Shown here in pieces: positions 1 to 12,023 of a stretch of 64,000 nucleotides of DNA. The position numbers and the translations under genes were made by a program. Below the pieces are notes generated by a model. That model searched no databases. It was not told the DNA's origin and worked only from the letters and a program-made list of their open reading frames with translations. The stretch is taken from positions 8,350,217-8,414,216 of the forward strand of contig NC_049979.1 of assembly GCF_000003815.2 (NCBI RefSeq), read 5' to 3'. The stretch comes from Branchiostoma floridae (Eukaryota; Chordata; Leptocardii; Amphioxiformes; Branchiostomatidae). Positions within the stretch are counted from its first letter, which is position 1. Each line of letters begins with the position of its first letter.

Positions 1-589
1 CTTTTCAGGAAGTCACCCTGCCGATCAACTCTGTACAGAAATGTCTAAGAGATTGTGTGGCCAACTCATTCTGATACCCTGGATTACCAGTGATCACTGT
101 GAAGACTTCTAATACAAATACTTTTCCTGATAGAAAAGGGGCCCATAGCCAGTATCATCTGCAGTATCATGTATTGGTTGCTGTTGACTTGCAAAAAATA
201 TCTGCAGTACGTCTTTGTCCGTGACTGGGTGACTTTCTGCAAAATGCTACAGTTGTAGGGGTAGCAACACTGATAAATGTAAAGAAGATATGAGAAACTT
301 TTATTATCAACGTTTGTTACAACAGTTGTCAAGGAGACAAAATGCAGATACGTGAACCAGTGTTATTTGCAGTACACGTTCTTACCACTTACTTTACCAA
401 ATATACAAAGGTTTGAAAAGCCAGAAGAATAAAACTTTATGTACAGCAATTGTAAATAATATCTTTTTTCAACTTTGGTGCTTGAATTTTTTTATATGAT
501 TCATACTATATATCCATGCATGTAGTCAAGCTCCTTGCATGAGATGCTTTATTGCTTGCTTTCATGTCTCTGTTTCTTTGATGCCAAAG

Positions 590-750
590 AGCTTCCTTTT
601 ATTCAAAGAGCAGCTGGTACAATACCATATAAAATGCAATGGCTTCGTAAGTCCTGCATACATACTTTATCAGTAGAGGAGTTTGCAGAAAATTATCCCT
701 TTGTTGTAGCCAAAGAGACTAATGAGATTTTACTTTCAGTACTTGATTAG
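590..750 (+). CDS. 3'-terminal coding exon of an unidentified gene (5' part outside window)
   Basis: An open frame ends at a TAG at 748-750 and is followed by a long non-coding tail with a poly(A) signal, as expected for a last exon. A pyrimidine-rich stretch (tgctttcatgtctctgtttc) ends near an AG at about 588-592, so I place the acceptor there; the exact site is uncertain. The encoded tail has about 52 residues and includes the stretch MQWLRKSCIHTLSVEEF followed by an acidic, helical-looking end (NEILLSVLD). The 'LRKSCI...' pattern is weakly reminiscent of BACK-type helices that follow BTB domains, but I cannot assign a family. The rest of the gene would lie upstream of the window. Confidence 0.4.
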
Positions 751-2690
751 TCCAGAGTTGCTGTTTTGTAGATGATATGATGATATTAACAATAATGTTT
801 AATCGCTGTGACAAATCATGTAAATATGTTATCAATTTTTTTGTAATTATGTAATTATTTCCAAATTGTTCCTGTGGAATTTTGTGTCCTATCATAAGAG
901 ATGTAAGCTGCAATTTCAGTGAATGTGACAGTGAGAGTACTGTAATCTGGGAAACCCTGAAACTGTGCTGCATGATTTGTTTGAAACAGGCCTGCATTCC
1001 GTCCTCCATGTTAGAGCAAGTGAAAAACTGCATGTACAAAGATGGTATCCAGGCTAGTTCAGTATAGAAACCAGACTTCCTCTTTTCTTTCACAATATTA
1101 TCAGTTGTGGGCAAGTGTTAAAAGTTCAATCCATATACAGACTTGTAATATGCCAAGGATGATAGTATCGTTTCCGCTCCCCTGTACAAATCATGCACTG
1201 CAGTTTCAACACATTTGTGGCAAAAGGTTGATGTGCACTGGTGCTCAAGGTTGTGGTGTCAAAAATCTTGCATAGGAAAAGACATGATATTCTTCCTGAT
1301 ATTCAGGACCAACAAGTACATAACATATAGTTACAGTTCTTACTGTTGCACCGTTGAAACAGGAGGTGCAGCATTCTCTCACGTCAAAACAATTCACAAT
1401 AGTATGCTCAGTATTCATAAAAGCAATCTATTTGTTGTTGTTGTTGTTTTGGTCCTAATAAGCAATGAAACACTAAGACTCTAAAAGATGTTGAAACATT
1501 GTAATTGCTATGAAGCACCAGATCTTTTGATACCTTTTGTCAGCTTAGCTGAAGCTATTGGAAGGTAGGGTGTTCATTCACTGTAGGATTGTAACATTGC
1601 ACTGGTGTTGTTTGTACATCTGTACATGCAGAACTGTGCTTGTGCCTCACATTCAGGATATAGTAGGAGATTAATGTGTATTTTTCCTACTAAAAGTGCA
1701 AAAACCTAAAGGCAATTTGATTTACACATATCCATCATTGACACTAAGATACTTTCAGTCATGGTGCCTAAATAGCAATATGTACGTTGGATCCAGTATG
1801 TGCTGTTCCGATATTGTTTGTTGTGTGTGGACCAAGCCAAGTTCTGCCAGTGAAGAAGAGATCCTCAGTATTTGGCACTTTCAAGTCTTGTACTTAGCCC
1901 AGGTCAGTACATGCTGTGTTTCTTCTTCAGTGAGACAGTGTCAGGCCATGTATCTGACAGTGATAACTACATTAGATGACATGTACAGTGATAACTACAT
2001 TAGGTTTGGACCTGAAACACACATCCAACTATAGAAATCATCTTGCAGTTGTCTCTACATAGGAAAAAGCTGTTTCACAGGAATGACTCTTTTTCATCCG
2101 GTCAATTTCCATCATCAAATACTGGTGTGATCATCTTCCCATCATGCATTGTGTAGCCATAGCCAGAAATTCAGTTGCCATGGTGACAGATGCGGGCATT
2201 CTGTAAGCTTATGCCAATGACCATGTAACCCAAGTAAAACAATCAGAGGTCTTGAAATTAAAGTCATGTGTTGAACCTCTTAGAAAAACAACTCTTTATG
2301 TCACGATATGTACCAGTATGTATATAACACAGACATGACTGTGAAGACTAGTGGAACTGTTAGTCAAGTTTCTGTATGGTACACCCAGCACCATCAAGTG
2401 TCTGTGCAATATTGCCATAAATGAGAAAAAAACACTGCAGACGATGCAGTAAAGTGTGGATGTTTATATTTGTACTATAGCAGTTTAGTTGTAGTTTCTG
2501 TTGTTTACAACATCTCATTCCTTTCTTGTTGTAAGTAGCTTTGTACTTTTTTATACAGCCATTTGCAGCCTATTTTTGTACTGCTGAAAAATTACCAGTA
2601 ATATATTTATGACCAGTGTGTCACGTATCTACCGTTTTATTCAGTTTGTTTAGAGAAATGTAGAAATAAAACTTGTGTGGTCACAATTTA
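751..2690 (+). other. Long 3' UTR with poly(A) signal
   Basis: About 1.9 kb of AT-rich sequence with no convincing coding frame follows the stop at 750. It contains a short GTT microsatellite at about 1432-1450. A canonical AATAAA at 2665-2670, followed by GT-rich sequence (acttgtgtggtcac), is the best candidate for the 3' end. Small ORFs here have no recognisable content and are taken as chance. Confidence 0.5.
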
Positions 2691-4642
2691 CGCTTCTGTC
2701 ACTTTCTTGAACTATTCACAATCAACCTTGCTAAATAAATAGTTTGATTATTTTGTAATCCAATATCCTTAAGAGTTAATCCGCTTAATTAAGTTAAAAT
2801 TTGGAGGACACATTTCCGGTACTGGAGAAAACTCCTATACAAATATATGTAGCCTCTGGATATACTAGGCTCCACAGTCACAGGATAAAATAGATAACAC
2901 AAAAGAGAAGTTGGCTGGCCAAAAATATACCAACCGACATACATCGTCAACTATATTTTCCGGCCCGCTAGCTCCTCTGGTGTGGTATATGTCTATTTGG
3001 CCAATACATAATTTTTCAGGGACATGTAGAGCCTGGTAGATGCTACTTAAGTCCGTCTGTGATCGCCTTTGAAATAACCTAACTTCCAGGAGGGTAACAC
3101 ACCCAATTTAAACTTTCACAAGTATGGACGATGTGCCATGGGTTGACAACAGAATAATTGCAAATGATGCATTTGGTAAAGTCTATGGTCCCAGTCAGAA
3201 AACATCACGGCACTCCCCAGGCCAATGCTCTGAGATTTATCAGGTTGTTTGTTTTCTTGCATAGCCGCCAATCCTCATTTCCTAACCACATCTCTTCTGC
3301 ATACTGGCCGGGCTACTGAAAACACCTGGGGACTGTGAAACCAGTGCGGTTAAAACTTAAATGCTCAAGTAGACAGCCGGAGGTAACGTTAGCACGCCGT
3401 GACATATGTATTACTGGTGACATTGCATTGCTATACAGAATCCAGTGATTGGACACCATAATGTATATCATGCAACTAGACAAACCTTCCATCACAAGAC
3501 ATATCCGGTTCTTTTTTTAATCTCTACCATAGCTGAGAAGCGAGGACTAAATTTTCTGTCTGTTAACTGTATCGGTTCAACATGTTCTGTTATTACCGGT
3601 ATGGTAAAAAATGCACGATAAAGGTCTTCATTCATTAATGAAGAAATGTAGAATCGTAGTCTATGTGCCATTTTCTGACACGAACGTAGCCTGACTAAAA
3701 TCGCCTACAGTTGCCAGGGAGGAGGTCATTAACCCCAGTCCTGAGCGAGAGTTTGTGTAAATACATCGGTAGCATAAACGTAAGTGAATGACGTGATCTG
3801 TCTAGAGATAAGAAGCTGGCACAAGCTAAAGACCGGTGTATGTGGTGTGAACCACGTACACCATCAGAATCAGAGTCGCCCCGGGACAACCCAACAACCT
3901 GTTGATGACCTGCTTTCCGGTAATTCAAAACACGACACCAAAATTTACGGCACACATGTCCCCATTTATTCTAGCGTAGTTGGCTGACATCTGTCAATGC
4001 CACTGATACCAAGGAGCCAAGGACGTAGATGACACTGAAAGGTTACAAGCTTCTTTCGCGACTTTTAAATTTCACAAGTGTACACGCGTCTACCCTAAGT
4101 TTGAATAAGCGTAGCTAACACGTTATATCTTTGAGACATTTCAAGGCCTTTCAATCATATCATAATGGCCATATCAATGAACCCAGAAAGCTGATTATGC
4201 GCATCCTCTTGCTTCGTGTCAACACATCAATTGCACACTGTAGTACTTAATGTATTTACCAGTCTTGAGAATTGGCGATAAGCGTACAAAATATATACAT
4301 TAAGTAATATGCAAAGTTACATTTTGGTTTACCTGCAAAGTTAATGGCGAATCATAGCATGTGATATGCTAGACTAAATAACGTTACCTTGTGAATTCTG
4401 GATTGATATTAGAACATTATGTGTAGAAACGCCTTTTTTTCGAGTCTGTGAGGCGGTATCAAGCAGTACGCTTGGGAATGGATTGTTGATTATTGTCTTA
4501 TCCTATAAAAAAATTGAGTCAGGCACATCTGGGTTCATGAGATGAAACTGAGGTAGTATTTCCTGTTAGTCCTGCTACTTTCCTGATGATGTCGACCCTA
4601 ACATAAAAAGTGGTCTGATCATAGCGGTAGTCTGTACGGTTG
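2691..4642. other. Intergenic; probably includes the 3' UTR of the GPCR gene
   Basis: No gene is seen. On the minus strand an AATAAA (plus-strand TTTATT at 3965-3970) lies about 680 bases past the GPCR stop codon and could end that transcript. Overlapping ORFs near 3.7-4.0 kb on both strands have no recognisable content. Confidence 0.4.
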
Positions 4643-7600
4643 CTAAGCGACAGACTGAGGCAGAGTGACGTCCGGCTTCCTGGCGCCCCGGCAGGTGAGG
4701 TAGTGGAACATGGTGAGGAGGATGACCCAGCATCCCCTGCGGTAGGGTCGACAGATGGCGATGTAGAGCAGCGGGTTGATGACGCTGTTGAAGGACATCA
4801 GACGCGCCGCCAGGAAGTCCACGTTATCGTCCAACCACACCTGCAGCTGGTTCGTCAGGATGCGCACCTGCAACGATACAGCGACAAAATACATTTAAGT
4901 TCGCGGGGATTTGATTTCGCGGTAGCGGGAATGAGGACTGTTCGCAGTGGTTTTAAGTTCGCAGTAGCACCATGCACTGTAGTCTCTTACTGTCATGGAA
5001 AAAGTTCGCGGTAAATTTGCAACGCGAAAGCCGCGAACATAAAACCACCGCGAAAATTTCTACATTTACAGTACTTAATAATTTCATTGAAGACATTGAA
5101 TGATAAGTTATGAGATATCATATGAACCGGTTTGATAGCGTAGCTTAAAATGAGCATCTCAACTGTAAGAACGCACGAAATGTACCAAAACAAAAGTGCA
5201 AGGCGAATTGGTATTTTCGAATGTCTTTACACCATCTAGAATGATCGAGTAGGTAGTGGGCTTATGTGTTATTTGGCGACATGTCTTTGTGCAATGATGA
5301 CACACTTCCACAAAGTTCGCCAAAGCAAATATCTACCAAGTTCAAGAATAACAGACAGCAGGAAGAAACCGGCGATGCATGTGCGTGTATTGTTGAATGA
5401 AGGGACACCTTGGAAATCGTTCGAAACGTAATGCACACAGCAATACGTAAGAAAATTGACCTGTGAATTGAGGAACATTTTAAAACCGCTACGAGATCCG
5501 CCATTCACCCCAAGAGACAGTATGTGGTAGCTATTCCTTTCGGTGTGACATTTTAGATTAACCCATTGGAATGGCTTTTAGAGTAATATTGCTTGCGAAA
5601 AAATCTTTTTACCAGAAAGTCATACAAAATGCAGCAAACAAATACGTGTAAAGCAAGCCGAGTACTACATCTGCTTGGATATTACCTTGAAGGGCAGTCA
5701 ACGTTTGTAACAAAACATGCAAAAGAAACACCAGAGTTCGTGCGCCATCTACTGTGAACAATACTCATTAATCATACAGAAAGGTTCTTTAGGCACAACC
5801 AGGGAGTACTCACTTCCAACGTTTCGATGTCTATCAGACACCATCATCAGGGTAGAATGACTGGAAACTACTTCTTTCTATATGAATGATTGCCAACCTG
5901 ATGAAGTTGTTTACGGACTACTCATTAATATTATCAAGGAGGTTCAACCTGTTATGATATTTGCCGTGAGACAACTTATCCGGGGCTGTTGTCCATCCAA
6001 ACAGCTGCGCCGCACAATTGATTACAACCTACTCAAACATGTCAGTCACGACACACATTCTCGAGTACCATTGATCTGATTTTAATTCTGTCACGACTAC
6101 AGGAACACCGTGGTGAGGCCTGCTTCGGCAGCTGTTTTTCTGCCAAAATTCCCATCGGTAGGTGCTGCCTGAAATTCTAACACCTTTAGAAGTTTGGAAC
6201 GGTTGTTTTATGGTTGACACAAAATACCCATAGAACCATTGTACCGTCTACCAGGGTTGTAGCCAGCACCTGTCCTTCAGTCCTTTGAAGGAATTTTGCA
6301 GCTGGGGACTGAAAAAAGATTCCCCCATTCCGTCCCCTGGGACAGACAAAAATTGATATGTAAAGATATAAAAAAACTGAAACCCATGTGTTCTTCTTCA
6401 CCAAAACAGATGCCATTGAACAGCTTAGTCTACAAGCAAAATTTGCACCCAAAAATGCAGGAAATAGTGTCTCAGAGGGTCTTGATTTAAAAATTTTCTG
6501 GGACCCAGACCCCCTAGAAATGACGCGCAACGTCACCCCATGCCTTCGGTGCTCGATAGGATTCCCATTCAAATCAAGGGGACTGAAAATGATTTCAGGC
6601 TGGCTACAACCCTGCCGTCTACCATCAAAGTACTAGTATATCATCAGCCTGTATCACACATGACATATCAGCCATTGGTGCACTTAATTTCTTTTGGTTA
6701 CTTTTTTGGCCAACGAACCCAACACTAAAGTTTACTTTACCGTTCTACTGTAGTGTTAACGACCTGATAAATAAGTGATACTCACCGCGAAGAGCAGCCA
6801 GCACATGGTGAAACATGTCGCCACGGCTAGAGTGAGCTTGGCAAGTCTGGTCTGTAACTTCCTGTCATGTGTCACCTGGCGTCGTCTGGACCCGCGTCTC
6901 CCGTCTGAATGAGACAAATTTTAAGTTATGATCCTTTGCAATTGTGTACTAAACGTGATAATTTAAGTGTGCGAAATTTGACTATATAACTTCACAAACA
7001 ACGTCCTTCTGAAAAGTACAATGTTGGGCGTAACATTTGATTCATCATACGGTAAAGGAAAATATCTGCAAACGAACGTAGTTGTCCGGGTGATGAACCT
7101 TTGATGTGAACTGATCACAATAGCCAAGTGAATAAATGATTGGATTTGTGTAGCAGATATTCTGTTGAAGTTGGTTTACTGATTCATGATATAGTACAAT
7201 AAACACAAGGAGGGACGTCCTCAAGTGAGCTGACTCTATTCAGTCTATTGTACAAGTTAGTTTGTATTATGCCAAACTAACATTACTGGCGTCACGGTAA
7301 CTTTTGTTCTAATGCCAACATATGATACTAAGTATGCAAGCAAATGATACTATTGACATCATATACCAGTCATAAGGACCTGACATTAAACATAACTTGG
7401 GGCAGGCTAAGAGTGTTGGCACAAACCTTTGACGTTCAAATTTCAATGAAAAGTTGTTTAAGTATACATATCCTATACACCATACAGCAATTACTAGGGC
7501 AACTGAATATGATTTTGGAAACGGTCCGACGTTTCAGATAACGATCCGTTATCTTTCGTCTGACCGCTTCCAAAATCATATCCAGTTGCTTGAGTAATTA

Positions 7601-8695
7601 CTATCTGTATTTTATCGACTGGGTGTCTAATCTTCATCATTAAAGGATACATAAACTTGATATAATGCGGTATTGGGGCTGATGTGCTATTGCCGTCCGG
7701 TTGCACATGACAATATGTAAACGCTCATAAGCAATATTTTTGCTTGAAATTACTTGAATAAGATGATATCAAGCGGCTGTTCGACAGCCAGAGCGTGCCA
7801 TGGCTCGCTACACTGATTGGAACCATCCATTTCACGTTAAAAAAATGTGTGTCTCTGTCAAAGAGTACTTGACGATAAACTACCATTTGTCATAAGGTTG
7901 ACTCTTACCTGTTCCTTCGTTGTCCTCCTCTGGTGTGGGGAACACCTGCCGAAACCGCCACGCGTACACCGCGATCAGGACGTTCGCCACCACTATGATC
8001 ACCAAACACCCGCTGAGATTGATGAAGTTCAAGTACACGACAAAGCGTCCTGCCGGTGTGGTGTCGGTAAAGTCGAACATGCAGAACGTGTAGGGATAGT
8101 GCGGTACGTTTCGGTTCAGTCCGAACGTCGGGAGAAGGGCAACAACAAGGGAGTACAGCCCTATACTACCAAGAATGTAATACATTTTCTTACTGTCAGG
8201 CCCAAAGTGTGCCTCGTAGGAAAACGGTTGAAGCAGAGACAGGCACCTTTCCGCGCTCATGAGAGCCACTATGAGTTGTGAAGCGACACTGAGCCCAAAC
8301 AGCACGATTCCGTTTAGATCACACAAGGCAGGGATGGAGTAGACATCCACATAATACCCCACCAGAGGGATCACTAGGCCGATGGAGCAGTTCAGTACGT
8401 CTGTCCAGGCCAGCCACCGCAGCAGGATGGTTGGCCACGTCTTCCTCCTCTTCATGATGTACCTGTTCACGATGAGGATGAGGATGTTTCCGAAAATCCC
8501 GACAGTTATCATGAAGAACAGCGTTACTGAGGCCAGAGCCTGCAGCCAGGACGGCAGGGCGGCGGGCCCTACGTACCCGGGGTACGGGAGGGATTGGGTC
8601 GTCGCGTTGGCAGGGACGCTGCGGTACGGCGACGATGTCGTCGTCAACGTCGGACTGGAAACGTTCGCGCTGCTGTTCCCGGCGTCGTTGTTCAT
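4643..8695 (-). CDS. Prostanoid-receptor-like rhodopsin-class GPCR, three exons
   Basis: Exons read on the minus strand: 8695-7909 (ATG), 6904-6786 and 4867-4643 (TAG stop), joined by GT-AG introns with matching phases, giving 376 residues. The N-terminus has three N-glycosylation sequons (N7, N11, N30). TM1 carries GN at 69-70 and TM2 carries D99. Cys125 and Cys205 are placed for the ECL2 disulfide. TM3 ends in E149-R150-C151 instead of DRY, a form typical of prostanoid receptors. ECL2 reads YPYTFC, close to the prostanoid YPGTWC signature. TM6 follows a basic third loop in exon 2. TM7 has Arg324, aligned with the prostanoid carboxylate-binding Arg, then NPLLY at 333-337. Family knowledge: such receptors sit in the plasma membrane and couple eicosanoid ligands to G proteins. 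The subtype and ligand are not determinable here; a related lipid- or amine-receptor branch is the alternative. Confidence 0.88.
4896..5075. repeat. TTCGCGG-rich inverted repeat (MITE-like)
   Basis: In intron 2 of the GPCR, several copies of (A)AGTTCGCGG occur on the plus strand near 4897, 4950 and 5000. Their complements (CCGCGAA) occur near 5030-5055, so the stretch can fold back on itself. No clean target-site duplication was found. It looks like a degenerate dispersed element. Confidence 0.4.
6252..6614. mobile_element. Non-autonomous hAT-type MITE with perfect 8-bp TSD
   Basis: The 363-bp element begins CAGGGTTGTAGCCAGC and ends with the reverse complement GCTGGCTACAACCCTG, a 16-bp terminal inverted repeat. 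It is flanked by a perfect 8-bp direct repeat CCGTCTAC (6244-6251 and 6615-6622). Eight-base duplications with CAGGG-type ends are characteristic of hAT transposons. No transposase reading frame is inside, so it depends on an autonomous relative. It lies in intron 2 of the GPCR gene. Confidence 0.85.
7489..7600. repeat. Foldback element (about 40-bp imperfect inverted repeat)
   Basis: The left arm starts AATTACTAGGGCAACTG and continues through GATTTTGGAAACGG. The right arm is its near-perfect complement, ending CAGTTGCTTGAGTAATT. Only about 25 bases separate the arms. It lies in intron 1 of the GPCR. It could be a very short MITE or a solo foldback; no target duplication was identified. Confidence 0.6.
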
Positions 8696-11461
8696 CGTTA
8701 TTCAGTCACGAAATGCCGTCCAGTGGCCGTGACTTGTGTTAGAGGTAGCACCGATCTTGTGCCTCACACTCTATCTGTCTGTCAGCACCTTAGTTCACCT
8801 GTATTATGCTAAGAGTTATGAAGTCAAGTAGAAGACGTAATGTCGGCTGAGTGCTGATATATACCTCCGGTATGGCACCAGTACAACACAAGAACACATA
8901 CAGAAAGCCGGTGAATTGTTTTCATCATCGGCGGTGATAAAACAGGTCAGTTCCGCGCTGGAAATATACGTCTGTCTCCCCTATCGTGCCAGGTCATCTG
9001 CACCCCTACACCGATAAGGGATCATAAGGGTTATTTTGGTCCGACTCAGAAATTAGTTCGGCTCTGGAAAAAAACCTTCCCGTCTGTCATGTCTTCAAAT
9101 TGACGACTTCTATTGGTGGGATAGACGTACGGATCCCACCTCTGCCACGACCCAAATTGATCATTAGTATGCTTACCCCTCAGACACACTCCCAGCAGGT
9201 ACACATTAACGTTAGACTGTCCAGAAGCCGTCTTCCTGGATTCCTCACCCGAATGGCAACTTTAAACTTTTGACTTCCACTTGCTATCAAATAGACACGC
9301 AGGCTGGGGCTAGCGCCCTAGAGGACACCCCCGTCACATCATCCATCCTCCCGAGGTCTGGGTTTACTGCGACCACAAGGTGTCGAACGACTCTGTGCAC
9401 GCGAGAGCTTTAAGGGATCGATCACTATGATCTGACAGCGAGGAAGGCTCCACAGGTTAAGGAGCGGTCCCAGAACTGTACTGCTCAGAGAAATTACACC
9501 CAGAGAACAGCGGCTGAGCCCCGTTACGTTATACCAGAACCACCTCTTTCCCAGGACATTACCCCGCGAGTGAACTAATATTGACACGAGGGTTATTATA
9601 TCCGTGTTATCGGTGTTTATAATACAGCGCTATCGGGCACAACTGTCCCCCAACACCATCATCCCACGGTTGCTGCGAAAGCTATGCAGCCCCCACATCC
9701 CCTTACAGCGGATATGAGCCAACTAACACTTATGTACCGCCGAGTTAGAGTCAGAGGTGCTGCTCTTTCAAAATACGAAGTCTACGCGACTTCTTGGCTA
9801 ATGTTCAAGCGCTCATGTGCTACCACTTTGGCTTGTTAAAAGTTTATAACGTTACTTATTTTTGCACGAAATGTTTCATGTGTATGTCAAAAGGTGCGTA
9901 TTTTCTCTGTTCAACAAACATCACAGAACACGAGAGTACGAAACGCTGTCTAACATTTTGCACGCACGCCTGTGTCAGTCATGGTACCTTACTTTTGTCG
10001 AATATTCCGGCGTTTTAACTTCTGATTGATTACAAAAGATGTCCTGACTGGGCTAGGTAAAGTTACCCGTTTGTGCACTTTTTTGAGTGGTTAATCATGG
10101 CTTTTAAGGACACAATTATCCTAACAAGTAACCACTTCAACCACTAGCACCTAATAAAGTTTTTCTGAATTCCGCTTAGTGAGCACACGCAATGTGTTTC
10201 ACTGCACGTATTCACTGCAGATATACAATAAAGATAACGATATCTTTATGACTTTAGAACTACAAACTTTGCCAGCTGATTTCTTCACTGTCGCTATATA
10301 AATGAAAGACTAAACGTTGATACATTTCCTCCTTACTTGAAGAGCGAGTATTCCTCAGATGGATATCTTTATCTTAAATCATGTCATCTTTCTATGATAT
10401 AAGAGCCCGGTTGTACAACACACAGAAGTACAGTCTAGTCCGGGAGGCACATGGCAAACCACGTGCAAGTAACAAGGTACTTCGTCCTGTTTCACAGTGA
10501 TTCTTCATACATAGCTCCAAATTACGTATAAATCAGGCATTAAGGTCAACACTGTCGGCGACATGGAAAAAGACTTCCTATGTTCTCTTGTAAGGGCGTC
10601 CCTACAGTAAACATGATTTCCTGCTCGGTTGTGTGTAAACTACACTGTACATGTGTATCATTAGGCTGTATCATATAAAGACCAGGTAGGTCGTAAAAGC
10701 GTCACGGCAAACAGCGATTTAGGCTGAATACACTTGCTCTGGGAGTGTATTTTCTCACGCAGGCCTTTCACATGGACTCTCATACATTTCAAGAAAATAA
10801 ATGGGTCTTTTCAAAAGGATATTGTGTAACTAGGCCGAATCCATTAGCTGGCCAATGCAGTAAGTGTTAAGCAAAGAGATTAACTCACTGGACAATACAG
10901 GAAACTTCAATTGAAGGCTTCGTCTACTTGCTTCATTCTGACCTTTGATACTGATTTTCGTTATCCTGATCTTTTTTGCAGGTGCAGGTGGAATACATCG
11001 TAATAAAGGTGGGAACTTGTGTGAATTATGTTCAAAAACAAGAACAGGCAGATCAAATGGTGCTACCCTTCTAGCATGTATTACCTCCATTACGAGTGCA
11101 TATATGCAGAACATTGGCACCTAGCCTAATATGGTCGTGAGCTGATATGATACTGGCGGGTGATGTCTACGGTGTGGCGTCCGGTAATGGTAATGATGGA
11201 GACGACAAGTGTATCCATGGCAACCTAATGCCGCCTTAGCAACGCCCCAAATCACGGCTAGGAAACTGTGCTTGAACATATATCACGGGCTTTCCATGCC
11301 TACACATCCAGCAGACGTGAAATCATCTACATGCTGTAGCATTGCTCTTAATGGCAGACTTCGGATGATTGTGCTTATCAACAATCTACGAGGCACAGAA
11401 ACAAGAAAACGAGTGCAATAGAATAGATCTGATTAGAAAAAGCCCTACTTGTAGAGCCGAC

Positions 11462-11495
<34 letters not shown>

Positions 11496-12023
11496 GTCTT
11501 CATTCGTCATATATATATATGGGGGCTATTAAGATATTAAACAATGACCTCCCCCAGCACCTTTCCTCCGCATCAATTGGTAAAAACAAGGAGGTTGAAA
11601 AGAGCGGAATCTCCTTGGTCAAAACAAGGAGACGACTTCATAGTAAAGTTATATAATACTTTAACTGAAAAAACGCATTCCACAAACCACACTTCGTTAC
11701 CCTTTACATATAGATCTTGACAGGGTCGCTAGGGGCGCTAACTTTGTTGTGAATGACGTTGAAACTAGAACGGAGTGTTTCTGAGAAACCATATGGATTA
11801 TGAAGCATTATTGGATTATTGAAGCGCATGAAAAAATGTATATCGTCATCACCGACTTATGATTATGTCAACAGTGTTTCTCAACACGTTCGTATTATGC
11901 CGAGAGAGGTTAACTAAAGTTCTGTCGATGTTCCAGGTCATGTTCATAACACAAGAATGTCCAGAGGCTCATAACGGAGAAGGGAAAGCATTCGCTAATT
12001 GCCTCTCAGACCTCCTTGCTCAG
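8696..12023. other. Intergenic region, no gene recognised
   Basis: This follows the 5' end of the minus-strand GPCR and should contain its 5' UTR and promoter, but I see no decisive element. Scattered ORFs of 60-96 codons on both strands lack recognisable content or splice logic. An AT microsatellite at 11465-11493 and a truncated retrotransposon from 12024 close the interval. Confidence 0.4.
11465..11493. repeat. (TA)n microsatellite
   Basis: An uninterrupted TA dinucleotide run of about 14 units, with a second short ATATAT run at about 11509-11520. Confidence 0.9.

Noticed and set aside
719-1114. 131-codon minus-strand ORF
   Set aside because: Overlaps the terminal exon and 3' UTR of the plus-strand gene and has no domain or splice support.
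9339-11120. Several ORFs of 70-96 codons between the GPCR and the LINE
   Set aside because: No recognisable motif, no splice pattern, composition like the surrounding intergenic DNA.
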